Below are positions 42,948 through 54,712 of a DNA stretch of 64,000 bases, one piece after another; the stretch's first letter is position 1; every line of letters starts with the position of its first letter. The stretch lies in contig JALHOE010000003.1 of NCBI GenBank assembly GCA_022843175.1, positions 50,850 to 114,849 of the forward strand. The letters are read 5' to 3'. A program made the translations under genes and the position numbers. Under the pieces are notes generated by a model. The model was not told where the DNA came from and did not search any database. It saw only the letters and a list, made by a program, of their open reading frames with translations. Source of the DNA: Deltaproteobacteria bacterium. GTDB lineage: Bacteria; Myxococcota_A; Polyangia; Polyangiales; JADJMO01.

Positions 42948-43987
42948 TGCGCGTCGTCTGGCTGCTCCCGGTTCTCTTGCTCGCGTGCAAGAACAACGAG
43001 GGCGAGGTGCAGCTCGGGCAGCTCGTCACGGGCATCGCGGTCGGCGGTCAGCACGCGTGCGCGCGCGTCGTCGGCGGCACGCTCCGCTGCTTCGGCGACG
43101 ACAGCGCGGGTCAGCTCGGCGATGACATCAACGCGGGCGACGCCGGCGAGACGAGCGTCCCCCGCGGCGTGGTCGGGCTCAGCGCGGTCGCCGAGATCGC
43201 CGCCGGCTTCGCGCACACCTGCGCGCGCCTCGACGACGGCGCGATGCGCTGCTGGGGCGCCAACGACTTCGGCCAGCTCGGGGACGGCACGACCACGCCG
43301 CGCTCCACCCCGGCGGTGCTCTCGATCCGCAACATCAGCTCCATGTCCGCCGGCGGCGCGCACACCTGCGCGGTCCTCCGCGACGGCACCGCCATGTGCT
43401 GGGGCCGCAACGACGACGGCCAGCTCGGCGACGGGAGCACCACGACCCGGCTCGTGCCGGTGCTCGTCTCCGGTCTGTCCGGCGTCGAGGAGCTCGCGGC
43501 CGGACAGTTCCACACCTGCGCGCGCCTCAAGGACAAGACGGTGCGGTGCTGGGGTCGCAACGACGCAGGGCAGATCGGGGACGGCTCGATCGGCACGCAG
43601 CGGCTCCTCCACGTCGGCGTCGCCACGCTCTCCGGCGTGCGGGGCATCGCGGCTGGCCTCGCGGACACGTGCGCGCTCAAAGAGGACGGCTCGATCGTGT
43701 GCTGGGGCCGCGCGGCCGGGCGCACGAGCGCGACGCTGGTCACCGGCTTCGGCGACAGCAGCGAGATCTCGATCTCCGCCACCGGGACGCAGTTCGAGCT
43801 CTGCGCACGCCTCGTCGATCACTCGGTGCGCTGCACCACGGCGCTCGGCGGTTCTGCGCGGCCGATCAACGGGATCCTCAATTCGGTGGAGCTGTCGGCG
43901 GGCGGCTACGGCACCTGCTCGCGCTCGTCGAACGGGGCGCTGCGTTGCTGGACGCCGGGCGAAGCCCCCCGCTCGGTGGTGTTGTAG
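42947..43987 (+). CDS. RCC1-repeat lipoprotein
   Basis: 346 residues: signal WLLPVLLLACK as lipobox, then about six RCC1-like blades of the form AAGFAHTCARLDDGAMRCWGAND and FGQLGDGTT. Each blade has a Cys pair at fixed spacing. These propellers sit on the surface of many myxobacteria, and their ligand is unknown. It is coupled to the oxidoreductase upstream by a one-base overlap. The broken gene at 9498 is a relative. Confidence 0.85.
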   Translation: MRVVWLLPVLLLACKNNEGEVQLGQLVTGIAVGGQHACARVVGGTLRCFGDDSAGQLGDDINAGDAGETSVPRGVVGLSAVAEIAAGFAHTCARLDDGAMRCWGANDFGQLGDGTTTPRSTPAVLSIRNISSMSAGGAHTCAVLRDGTAMCWGRNDDGQLGDGSTTTRLVPVLVSGLSGVEELAAGQFHTCARLKDKTVRCWGRNDAGQIGDGSIGTQRLLHVGVATLSGVRGIAAGLADTCALKEDGSIVCWGRAAGRTSATLVTGFGDSSEISISATGTQFELCARLVDHSVRCTTALGGSARPINGILNSVELSAGGYGTCSRSSNGALRCWTPGEAPRSVVL

Positions 43988-43990
43988 CCG

Positions 43991-44058
43991 GGAGCCGCGA
44001 CCGTGAGGGAGCGGGTTGTCCGTCCCCCAACAACCCGCTCGCTGACGCTCGCGGCTCC
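43991..44058. repeat. REP-like hairpin repeat, copy 1
   Basis: A 68-base imperfect inverted repeat. The outer arms are GGAGCCGCGA and TCGCGGCTCC; inner arms GAGCGGGTTGT and ACAACCCGCTC close over a C-rich loop. It fills the gap between two convergent genes and may end both transcripts. Copy 2 is at 48192. Confidence 0.7.
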
Positions 44059-44063
44059 GGTGT

Positions 44064-44648
44064 CTACGACTCCGCCACGATCGCGCGGGGGCATGCGGCG
44101 GCGTCGTTGTGCTTCCCGCACACGAACACCTTGTCGACCGTCTCGCCCTGCGCCTCGATGCGGATGCGGATCTCGACGCCGAAGGGCGTCAGCTCGGGCG
44201 CGTCGACGGGGCGCGCGCCCACCACGCGGAGCGCGTCGGCCTTCTCCACCGCGGCGCCCTTCACCGCGCCGAGCTCCGCGGCCAGCTCCCACCCCTTGTC
44301 GGTGCGGAGCGCGAGGACGGAGTACTTCGCGTCCTCGGGCTCGGTCACGATCAAGTCGACGACCATCGCATCGCGCACCGCGGCCTCGTCGCGCGTCGGC
44401 AGCCCGAGCGGGCCCTGCGGCTTGCAGCTCGGCGCGCCGCCGAAGATCGCGCGGGTCTTGTCTGCGAGCTCGATGCAGAAGCTCTCGATCGTGGTGGCGA
44501 CCACGTGGACGTCGCAGATCTTCTCGCACTTGGCGATCCGCCCGGCGACCTCGGACGGCGGGTACACCGGCTTTTGTCCCGGCGCATTGAGCGTCGCGGC
44601 GCAGCCGAGGGCGAGAGACGCGGAAAGGAAGAGGGCGCGGTGGAGCAT
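44064..44648 (-). CDS. Cys-containing lipoprotein of unknown function
   Basis: 194 residues from ATG 44648, with signal and lipobox LALGC. The mature part has CEKICDVHVVATTIESFC near its start and further Cys in PSCKP, FVCGKH and AACPRA, suggesting disulfides. The rest is alpha/beta (VDLIVTEPEDAKYSVLALRT). No family is recognised. Confidence 0.6.
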   Translation of the reverse strand: MLHRALFLSASLALGCAATLNAPGQKPVYPPSEVAGRIAKCEKICDVHVVATTIESFCIELADKTRAIFGGAPSCKPQGPLGLPTRDEAAVRDAMVVDLIVTEPEDAKYSVLALRTDKGWELAAELGAVKGAAVEKADALRVVGARPVDAPELTPFGVEIRIRIEAQGETVDKVFVCGKHNDAAACPRAIVAES

Positions 44649-44790
44649 GCTCGCCACCGTTGCGAGCGGCGGGCCGGTCTCGAATTGACGAGGCGCGAGC
44701 GGAGCGGACCGACAAAAACCGCGGTGCGATACCGGCCCCGGACCGGCGCACACACGTGCACTCGAAGACGCAGGCGATGACGCGAGGCCG

Positions 44791-45237
44791 CTACTCGTCG
44801 TCCTCTTCCTCGTCCGGATCCTCGTCGTCGTCGAACAAGAGGAGCTCGATCTCGTCGGCCACCTCGCCGACCTCTTGGGCCACGGTGGAGAGCAGCTCGG
44901 CGTCCACCTTGTCCTTGACGAGCGCACACTCGACGACGAGCTGCTCGGGCTCGTCCTGCGTGGCCTCGCTCAAGTAGACGCGACAGAACACGGCGTCGCG
45001 CATGAGGCGGAGGACCTCGGCGAGATCCTGGTCGTCGTTCCAGGGCCCGACGTCGGTGGAGACGAGCACCATCTCGCCCGCCTCGTCGAGCTCGACCATC
45101 ACCATCTGGGTGCGGTCGTCCTCGTCCTCGTCCTCACTCTCGGTGACGCCGACGGTGAGGAAGAACGCGTCTGCCTCCTCTTCGACCGAGGCATCGATCA
45201 ACTGCGCCGCTTCCTTCACAACGCTGCGGAGATCCAT
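44791..45237 (-). CDS. Acidic YbjN-like hypothetical protein downstream of uvrA
   Basis: 148 residues. It has the alpha/beta look of YbjN/type-III-chaperone-like domains (VEEEADAFFLTVGV, DDQDLAEVLRLMRDAVFCRV). There is an acidic stretch SEDEDEDD inside and a strongly acidic tail, DDDEDPDEEEDDE. It begins 18 bases after the uvrA stop on the same strand, so they are probably co-transcribed. Function unknown. Confidence 0.55.
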   Translation of the reverse strand: MDLRSVVKEAAQLIDASVEEEADAFFLTVGVTESEDEDEDDRTQMVMVELDEAGEMVLVSTDVGPWNDDQDLAEVLRLMRDAVFCRVYLSEATQDEPEQLVVECALVKDKVDAELLSTVAQEVGEVADEIELLLFDDDEDPDEEEDDE

Positions 45238-45255
45238 GGGACCGCCGAGGGTACA

Positions 45256-48108
<2,853 letters not shown>

Positions 48109-48191
48109 GCGGGGCTGACCGGCGTTGCGCCGGGGAACGGTGGCGTCAACGGAGCCAGGTGCGGGCTCCTGACCAACTGCTGTCACTGGCC

Positions 48192-48257
48192 GGAGCCGCG
48201 ACCGTCAGGGAGCGGGTTGCATCGGGATCTCACCCGCTCGCTTACGCGCGCGGCTCC
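48192..48257. repeat. REP-like hairpin repeat, copy 2
   Basis: 66 bases with the same design as copy 1: GGAGCCGCGACCGT, then AGCGGGTTG, pairing with CACCCGCTCG and GCGCGGCTCC. It lies between the uvrA 5' side and the hflX stop. Loops differ from copy 1 while arms are kept. Confidence 0.7.
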
Positions 48258-48265
48258 CCGCGGAG

Positions 48266-49648
48266 TCATCGGCTGAGCATCGCCTGCAGGCGGGCGAGCG
48301 TGGCCGGCTCGGCGCGGACGCGGAGGTGGCCGCCGGTCTCGTCCCACGTCTCCGCGACGACGCGCGCGTGCTCGTGGATCTCGTGGAGCATCGCCTCGCG
48401 GCCGAAGGGCACGTCGAGATCTCCCTCGGACAGCTCGGCGTCGAAGAAGTCGATGATCGCCTGCCGCACCCGCGCGACGTCGCTCGGGTCGCGCGCGGAG
48501 ACCAGCATCGCGTTGGGGTGCTTCGCCCGGATCTTCGCGCGGCCGACGTCGTCGAGGAGATCGACCTTGTTCATCACGAGGATGCTCGGCGCGTCGAGCG
48601 CGCCGATCTCGCCGAGCACGTCCCGCGTGACGGCGAGCTGGCTCTCGTGGGTCGGGTCGGAGCCGTCGACCACGAAGAGCAGGAGCGAGGCCTCGTGCGC
48701 CTCGTCGAGCGTGGACTTGAACGAGGCGACCAGGTCGTGCGGCAGCTTCTTGATGAAGCCGACGGTGTCGCTCACCAGGATGCGCGGCTTGGTCTCGGGG
48801 TGGAGCGCGCGAACGGTGGTGTCGAGCGTCGCGAAGAGCTTGTTGGCGACGTAGACGTCGCTGCCGGTGAGCGCGCGCATCAGCGAGGACTTGCCGGCAT
48901 TCGTATAACCAACCAATGCAACGCGGCGGGCCTCGCGGCGGTTCTGGCGGCGGCGGTCCTGATCGCGCTGGATGGCCGCGAGCTCATGGCGGAGCTCGGC
49001 GATGCGATCGCGAATCTTGCGACGGTCGAGCTCGAGCGCGCTCTCGCCGGCGCCCTTGCCACCGCCGCGCACGCGGTCGGCGGGGCCGGTCTTGCTCTCG
49101 CGGAGGCGGGGCGCGACATACGTGAGCCGAGCGATCTCGACCTGCAGCTTGGCCTCGCGGCTGCGGACGTGGCGGTGGAAGATCTCGACGATCACGCCGG
49201 TGCGGTCGAGCACCTCGCAGCCGGTGGCGGATTCGAGGTTCTTGGCCTGACCGGGGGTGAGCTCGTGGTCGACGACGATCACCGTCGGCTTGCGGGCGGG
49301 GGCGTGGATCGGATCGTCGTCGTCGCCGTCGTCGTCCTCCTCCCACTCCTCGACGTCTTCCTCCTCGGCGCGGCGCGCGCGCGCCTTGTCCTTGGGCGCC
49401 TTGGCCTGCGAGACGATCTTTCCGGGGCCGCCGGTGATGGCGCCGAGCTGCTCGAGCTTGCCCTTGCCGACGACGGCGCCCTTCGAGAGGTGGGTGCGCT
49501 TCTGGGTGATCGTGGTGACCACGTCGAGCCCGAGCGTGGAGCACAAGCGGCCGAGCTCCTCGAGGCTGGCCGCGAACTCGGTGTCGTGGATTCCGGGGAG
49601 CTGCACGGCGACGATCGCCGTCGCCGGGTGCTCGGGGCGTGAGGACAT
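48266..49648 (-). CDS. hflX: HflX, ribosome-associated GTPase
   Basis: 460 residues. The N-terminal domain has TITQKRTHLSKGAVVGKGKLEQL, the long helical linker with GPADRVRGGGKGAGESALE, then the G domain: VALVGYTNAGKSSLMRALTG, VSDTVGFIKKLPHDLV and VMNKVDLLDD. HflX splits stalled ribosomes after stress. Unusual is an inserted acidic block at about 93-112 (EEEDVEEWEEDDDGDDDD). Downstream of hslO by 8 bases, so the two form a stress operon. Confidence 0.93.
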   Translation of the reverse strand: MSSRPEHPATAIVAVQLPGIHDTEFAASLEELGRLCSTLGLDVVTTITQKRTHLSKGAVVGKGKLEQLGAITGGPGKIVSQAKAPKDKARARRAEEEDVEEWEEDDDGDDDDPIHAPARKPTVIVVDHELTPGQAKNLESATGCEVLDRTGVIVEIFHRHVRSREAKLQVEIARLTYVAPRLRESKTGPADRVRGGGKGAGESALELDRRKIRDRIAELRHELAAIQRDQDRRRQNRREARRVALVGYTNAGKSSLMRALTGSDVYVANKLFATLDTTVRALHPETKPRILVSDTVGFIKKLPHDLVASFKSTLDEAHEASLLLFVVDGSDPTHESQLAVTRDVLGEIGALDAPSILVMNKVDLLDDVGRAKIRAKHPNAMLVSARDPSDVARVRQAIIDFFDAELSEGDLDVPFGREAMLHEIHEHARVVAETWDETGGHLRVRAEPATLARLQAMLSR

Positions 49649-49656
49649 CTGGCAGG

Positions 49657-50520
49657 TCAGTTATTGGAAAGCAGCCCACGCAACAAGTCGGGCGCGAGCT
49701 TGTATTCCTTGCCGCAGTAGTCGCAGCCGATTTCGAGCACCTCGTTCGCTTCGATCATCTCGGCGAGATCGTGTTGGGCGATGGTGGCGAGGCTCGTGAG
49801 CAGCCGTTCTTGGGAGCAGATGCAGCCGAAGCGCACGTCGTCGCGGCCGACCTGGTCGAACGGGATGCCCTCGAGGAGGCGCTCGAGCACCTTCCTCGGC
49901 TCGGCCGAGGCGTTGGCGAGGAGCTTCTCGATCTTCTCGAACTTGTCGAGGCGCTCGGTCATGAGCTGGAGCGGCGCCTCGGTGACCTCGGGGAGCAGCT
50001 GCACGACGTAGCCCGCGGCGGCCACGACCTGCTCGTCGACGACGCGCACGCCGACCGCGACGAAGGACGCGACCTGCTCGGAGGCGCGGAAGTACTCCAT
50101 GAGCGCCTCGGCGACGGGGCGCCCGGACGGGAGCTGCACCATGCCGGTCTGCAGCGCGCCGTTGTTCAGCGAGCGCATCACCGTGAGGTGGTTCATGGTG
50201 TCGAGCACGCCGGCGGTGGAGCCCGCAGGGAGCTGGACGAGGCCGCGGGTGAGGCCGTCCTTCATGGCGTCGGCGACGAGCCGGTGACGCTTGTCGTCCG
50301 AGAGGATGACCTGCACGCGGAGGTCGGGCGCCATGGTCTCGCGGACGAGCACCGCGCCAGTGACGAGGTCTGCGAGGCGCTGCGCGATCGGGCCCCGCGC
50401 GCGCTGCGCGTCGATCGCGCCGATCACCGTCTCGGTGGTGAGCGCGGCGATGACCCGGAAGCCGCCGTCGAGGCTGACGGCGCGGATGACATGGTCGCCC
50501 ATCGGCCTACGATTGTGCAT
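49657..50520 (-). CDS. hslO: Hsp33 redox-regulated chaperone
   Basis: 287 residues, the standard length. N-terminal Hsp33 fold (HVIRAVSLDGGFRVIAALTT, AGVLDTMNHLTVMRSLNNG), then the zinc redox switch FGCICSQERL (C-x-C) and IGCDYCGKEY (C-x-x-C). Oxidation releases zinc and turns on holdase activity in the cytoplasm. Pairing with hflX is common in spirit (both answer stress) and fits the 8-base spacing. Confidence 0.95.
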   Translation of the reverse strand: MHNRRPMGDHVIRAVSLDGGFRVIAALTTETVIGAIDAQRARGPIAQRLADLVTGAVLVRETMAPDLRVQVILSDDKRHRLVADAMKDGLTRGLVQLPAGSTAGVLDTMNHLTVMRSLNNGALQTGMVQLPSGRPVAEALMEYFRASEQVASFVAVGVRVVDEQVVAAAGYVVQLLPEVTEAPLQLMTERLDKFEKIEKLLANASAEPRKVLERLLEGIPFDQVGRDDVRFGCICSQERLLTSLATIAQHDLAEMIEANEVLEIGCDYCGKEYKLAPDLLRGLLSNN

Positions 50521-50562
50521 CGCGCGCGCGGTGTCGACCTCAACGTTGGTATCCTCCGGCTC

Positions 50563-51072
50563 ATGCGCGCAGGCCCTGCTTTTGTCGTGACTCTCTCCGC
50601 TTCGCTCCTCGCCTGTCGCGAGCGCACGTCACCCGAGCCCATCAAGCCGGAGCCGTCGGTGGCCATCACCAAGGGCGAACCAAAGGGCGAGCAGCCCGAC
50701 CCCAAGCCGACCAGGAAGCGAAAGCGCACCGCGGCGAAGGCCGCCGACAAGAACTGGGAGCACCCGCAGGCGGCGACGATCACGCCGCTCAACCCGCGCG
50801 ACGCGAAGGGCCGCGAGATCCTCGTGGACGAGCACGACGTCTGCTACGTCGCGCTGCCGAAGAAGGACCAACCGCCGAACCTCCCCCAGGGGTTCGTGTC
50901 GATGGAGCGCTTCCCCCTCGATTGTCCGCCGGAGATGGATGATCCCGCCTGGGACGACTGTCTGTACGCAACGATGTACGCCGCCGGACACCCGACCGAT
51001 TGCCAGTGTCGATCGATGGGCGGCAACCCGCCCCCGCCGCCGCTGCAGGTTAAGTGCCCGGCGAAGAAATGA
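50563..51072 (+). CDS. Small Lys/Pro-rich lipoprotein
   Basis: 169 residues from ATG 50563, with signal VVTLSASLLAC as lipobox. A Pro/Lys-rich linker to about residue 65 (PDPKPTRKRKRTAAKAADKN) is followed by a small domain with six Cys. These include DEHDVCYVALPKKD, DCPPEMDDP, DDCLYATM and TDCQCRSMGG. Divergent from hslO. Function unknown. Confidence 0.6.
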   Translation: MRAGPAFVVTLSASLLACRERTSPEPIKPEPSVAITKGEPKGEQPDPKPTRKRKRTAAKAADKNWEHPQAATITPLNPRDAKGREILVDEHDVCYVALPKKDQPPNLPQGFVSMERFPLDCPPEMDDPAWDDCLYATMYAAGHPTDCQCRSMGGNPPPPPLQVKCPAKK

Positions 51073-51163
51073 TTCCGAGGTGCGCAGGCATCCCACGTGC
51101 GAAGCGCGCTACGCGATCGGCACCCTGCTACGCAGTTGACCGATCGCGGATCGTGCGTTTCAA

Positions 51164-51910
51164 GTGGGTTACGTGGATCTGCCTGACCTGAGAATTCCGT
51201 ACCCAGCCATCGGCGCGATGAAGGCCGTCGCGCGGGAGCTGTCGGCGACGGTGCGCGTGGGCCTGGCTGCGCCGCGCGGGTGGGGTTCGCGCAAGCACCC
51301 GGCCGCGCGCCCGTGCGAGGACGTGGTCGTGCTGGTGCACGGCCTGCTCGCGACGGCCGGCGCCTTCTCGCCGGTCATCCGCCACCTCCGCGAGGAGCTC
51401 TCGCTCGACGTCCGCACCTTCACGTTCTTCCCCGGTGCGTCGCTCGACCGCATCGCGCACTCGATCGCGCGCGCGGTGGCGGACCACCCGCACGCGTGTC
51501 GCATCCATCTCATCGGCCACTCGCTCGGCGGCCTCGCCATTCGCTGGTACGTGCAGGAGCACCAGCACGACCCGCGCATCGCGCAGACGATCAGCATCGC
51601 GAGCCCCTACCGCGGCGTCGACCTCGCCGACTTGTTCCCGCCGCGCCTCCGCGCCGTGGCGTTCCCGCTGCAGGACCAGCTCGCGCAGATCGTCGCGCGC
51701 GCCCCCGAGCACCTCGCGCGCGTGCCGCACATGTCGATCGTCGCGCAGAACGACCAGCTCATCGCGCCGACGAACGCGATCCTCCCCGGCGCGCCGAGCT
51801 ACGTGCTCCACGACACCGGCCACAACGGAGCGTTGTTCCACCCCAAGCTGTTCCAGGTCATCACGCGCGAGATCTCGCGCCGTGTGCCGAGGGAAGAGCT
51901 CGGGGGATAG
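51164..51910 (+). CDS. Alpha/beta-hydrolase, lipase-like
   Basis: 248 residues from GTG 51164. The oxyanion motif VVVLVHGLLATAGAF, the nucleophile elbow HLIGHSLGGLAIRWYV (Ser in GHSLGG), an Asp candidate in IVAQNDQLIAP and the late His in HDTGHNGALFHP make a full catalytic triad. Similar to bacterial triacylglycerol lipases and PGAP1-like esterases. No signal peptide is obvious. The next gene follows after 46 bases and also handles acyl or amide bonds. Confidence 0.8.
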   Translation: MGYVDLPDLRIPYPAIGAMKAVARELSATVRVGLAAPRGWGSRKHPAARPCEDVVVLVHGLLATAGAFSPVIRHLREELSLDVRTFTFFPGASLDRIAHSIARAVADHPHACRIHLIGHSLGGLAIRWYVQEHQHDPRIAQTISIASPYRGVDLADLFPPRLRAVAFPLQDQLAQIVARAPEHLARVPHMSIVAQNDQLIAPTNAILPGAPSYVLHDTGHNGALFHPKLFQVITREISRRVPREELGG

Positions 51911-51956
51911 TCCGTTTGCGTCCTCGCGGCGTCGGGTCGAGGTACGTTCGCCGCCC

Positions 51957-53768
51957 ATGCCCGCTCCCGATCCGATCCCCGCGCGCTATGCGCGGATCGC
52001 CGCCGCCTTCGCCGCCGACGGCTTCGACGCGCTCCCCTATCAGGAGAAGGACGGGTGCATCGGCGTCGCCGCGGTGAGCCGCACCTCGCGCAACACCGTG
52101 ACCGGCGCGGCCAAGCGGGTCTACTACGTCGAGGGCGATCACTATCAGATGGGCTATCTGATCGGCCTCCTCGCCGAGCCCGACGTGTCGCGCATGACCG
52201 TCGAGTTCGCGCACAAGATCGTCTTCGACTTTCTCCACCTGCGCGCGCTCGAGAACTCGACCGCCGAGGTGGTGAAGCTGCTCGAGGATCTGATCGTCGA
52301 CGTGGTGTTCCGCCTCTCGCAGTCGATGAAGCCGGACATCCCGATCACCCTGCAGGACGAGCTGCGCGGGATCCTCGACGGCTGCCGCGCCGCGAACCCG
52401 AGCACCCTCGTGGTGTGGGACGATCTGTGGGCGCTGAACTTCGGGATCGATTGCCTCCTCGCGCACGTGTACGGCGGCGGCGTCTTCGCCGAGCGCGGCA
52501 TCCCGCCCGTGTTCCTCCGCGTCCCGTACATGTGCAACGCGGTGTTCCTCGGCGCGGCCGCCACCGGTGGGAAGCACCTCTTCGGGCGCGACTTCATGTT
52601 CTCGACCGCGGACGTCTTTCAGGACACCGCGACGCTCATCGTCTACCGCCCCGACACGGGCAGGCCGCTCGTGAGCCAGACCGCGCCGGGGTTCGTCGGG
52701 AGCATCATCGCGCTGAACGACGCCGGCGTGGCGATGGGCGTGAACATGCTGCCCTCGCACCTCTGCAGCCCGCACCGACCGGGCCTCAACTCGCTCGTGC
52801 TGGTGCGCGACTGCATGGAGAACGCGACGAGCGCGCCCGAAGCCGTCGATCGGATCGTCGCCGCGCCGCGCGGCGTGTCGTGGCTGTACCCGGTGGGCGA
52901 TCGCAGCGGTCGCTCGTGTCTCGTCGAGGCGGGCACGCAGCTCGGCCCGTCGGAGGACATCCCCTACTTCGCCGGCGTCCCGCACTACTACGAGAAGCAC
53001 CTCCCCGACGCGGCGTACATCGAGGGCAAGCGCGCGAAGTACGGCACCCCCGCGCCCCAGCGTGGGTTGATGGCGCGGTGGAACGACTACGTCTACCCCG
53101 ACGACTACATCACCGATTACAACGAGCACCTGTGGAAGGCGTTCGCGCGGAGCGGCGTCACGCGCCTCGAGGAGATCCTCTCCGACCTGGCGGTGGATCT
53201 CGAAGCGCTCTTCAAGGGCGACTTTCGCGCGCTCCTCACGGCGATCCAGGAGCAGCTCCGCGCGTGGATCGCGCGACCGAAATACGATCCCGCGTCGATG
53301 GGCCCCCTCGGCTTCATCGATCCGCTGTGGACCGACTCGAACTGTCCGTCGACCTTCTATTTCGCGCCGCAGCGCGAGTCCACGGGCGAGGTGCTCATCG
53401 GCACCAACATGGCCGTCACGCCCGAAATGCGCTTCACGATGATGAACCAGTGGGTCGCCCTGCTCACCGGCGACGAGTACGACGACATGCAGTGGCGGTA
53501 CGACCAGCTCAACCTGCGCGTGCAGCAGGCCGTCGCCGCCGGCCCGGTGTCGTGGGACGGCGCGTGGGCGCTCGCCAACTTCCTCCGCCCCGGCCCCAAC
53601 CCCACCGAGCCGGAGCGCACCTACCACGGCGGCGGCGCACCCGATTGGCAGCGGATTCAGATCACCGGGAGCATCAGCCTCTGCGATCTCGATACGTGCA
53701 CGATCAAGAGCCTGTACGGCTACTACGGCGACGAGCCCCTGACGCTCACGCTGCCGCGCTACCTCTGA
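51957..53768 (+). CDS. C45-like Ntn-hydrolase/acyltransferase family protein
   Basis: 603 residues. The central part reads RVPYMCNAVFLGAAATGG, then HLFGRDFMFS, the layout of C45 acyltransferases and phospholipase-B-like Ntn enzymes (nucleophile Cys followed by the FGRD strand). FVGSIIALNDAGVAMGVNML and NSLVLVRDCMENATSAPEAV follow as expected. In this family the protein is cut before the Cys to expose it as N-terminal nucleophile; here about 195 residues would precede the cut. The substrate could be a lipid, peptide or lactam, and cannot be told. Confidence 0.7.
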   Translation: MPAPDPIPARYARIAAAFAADGFDALPYQEKDGCIGVAAVSRTSRNTVTGAAKRVYYVEGDHYQMGYLIGLLAEPDVSRMTVEFAHKIVFDFLHLRALENSTAEVVKLLEDLIVDVVFRLSQSMKPDIPITLQDELRGILDGCRAANPSTLVVWDDLWALNFGIDCLLAHVYGGGVFAERGIPPVFLRVPYMCNAVFLGAAATGGKHLFGRDFMFSTADVFQDTATLIVYRPDTGRPLVSQTAPGFVGSIIALNDAGVAMGVNMLPSHLCSPHRPGLNSLVLVRDCMENATSAPEAVDRIVAAPRGVSWLYPVGDRSGRSCLVEAGTQLGPSEDIPYFAGVPHYYEKHLPDAAYIEGKRAKYGTPAPQRGLMARWNDYVYPDDYITDYNEHLWKAFARSGVTRLEEILSDLAVDLEALFKGDFRALLTAIQEQLRAWIARPKYDPASMGPLGFIDPLWTDSNCPSTFYFAPQRESTGEVLIGTNMAVTPEMRFTMMNQWVALLTGDEYDDMQWRYDQLNLRVQQAVAAGPVSWDGAWALANFLRPGPNPTEPERTYHGGGAPDWQRIQITGSISLCDLDTCTIKSLYGYYGDEPLTLTLPRYL

Positions 53769-53775
53769 GGCGCGC

Positions 53776-54219
53776 TCACTCCTCGGGAAACACCAAGAAG
53801 TGCGCGTTGGCCGAGGCGACCGGCTTGCTCCGGTCCTCTTGCCACGCGACGGCGCGAACCGTGGTGACGCGGCGGCCCTGCTTGAAGATCTCACCGGTGG
53901 CGTAGGTGTCGACGGGGCGGGCGGAGCGGAGGTAGTCGACGGTGACGTTGACCACCTTCGGCAGCACGATCGACTCCGAGGCCCACAAGAGCTGGAACAC
54001 CGCCGCCGACTCGAGCAACCCGCCGAGCGTGCCGCCGTGGAGCGCGGGGATCGACGCGTTGCCGACCAGCTTCGCGTCGAACTTCATGGTGCAGATCGGC
54101 TCGCCGCTCCCGAGGTCGAGGTGGAGCCCGAGCCACTTCGCGTAGGGGATCGCGTCGACCAGCGGCTGCCAGTCGCCCGTGCGCTTGGCCTCGGCGAGGC
54201 GCTCGCGGAGCGCGCTCAC
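53776..54219 (-). CDS. Hotdog-fold thioesterase (PaaI-like), second of a pair
   Basis: 147 residues from GTG 54219, which overlaps the previous stop (GTGA). The hotdog signature NASIPALHGGTLGGLLESAA contains the catalytic HGG motif, followed by VNVTVDYLRSARPVDTYATG and a closing strand with ANAHFLVFPE. It hydrolyses acyl-CoA thioesters in the family. It is coupled to a paralogue directly upstream. Confidence 0.85.
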   Translation of the reverse strand: MSALRERLAEAKRTGDWQPLVDAIPYAKWLGLHLDLGSGEPICTMKFDAKLVGNASIPALHGGTLGGLLESAAVFQLLWASESIVLPKVVNVTVDYLRSARPVDTYATGEIFKQGRRVTTVRAVAWQEDRSKPVASANAHFLVFPEE

Positions 54220-54680
54220 CCGCGGCTCCGCGGCACCACGGCGGCGCCCTTGGTGGAGAGCATGAAGGTGGCAGAGAGCGCGGCGATCGGGTCGTCGGTC
54301 GTGTCGTGGTAGGCGAGGCCCCGCACGAACGCGACGTTGCGGCCGAGCTTGTAGCACTCGGCCTTGGCGATCACGTCGCGGCGGGGCGTCGCCGGTTTGA
54401 GGTAGTCGATGCGCAGATCGAGCGTGGCGATGGGCGTGGGCGCCATCATCTTGAGGAAGACCGACGCGCCGCCGCAGGCGTCGAGGAGCGAGCTGATGGC
54501 GCCGCCGTGAAGGACGCCCGTCTCCGGGTTACCGACGAGGTGCTCGGCCCACGGCAGAGACAGCACGACCATGCCCGGGCCGCAGTCGAGCACCTGGAGA
54601 TTGAGCGCCGCGTTGTGCGGCACCATCTGCCGGAAGCCCGTATCGAGCATCGGCAGCACGCGCTCCCGGTCGAATTCCAT
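54216..54680 (-). CDS. Hotdog-fold thioesterase (PaaI-like), first of a pair
   Basis: 154 residues from ATG 54680, chosen because GGGGGAG lies just before it (an ATG at 54692 is also open). HGG-type motif in NPETGVLHGGAISSLLDACGG, then IATLDLRIDYLKPATPRRDV and SATFMLS. The two coupled paralogues may form a heteromer or act on different acyl-CoAs. Confidence 0.85.
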   Translation of the reverse strand: MEFDRERVLPMLDTGFRQMVPHNAALNLQVLDCGPGMVVLSLPWAEHLVGNPETGVLHGGAISSLLDACGGASVFLKMMAPTPIATLDLRIDYLKPATPRRDVIAKAECYKLGRNVAFVRGLAYHDTTDDPIAALSATFMLSTKGAAVVPRSRG

Positions 54681-54712
54681 CTCCCCCCGCATAGCACGTT
54701 ACTCTCCGCGCC

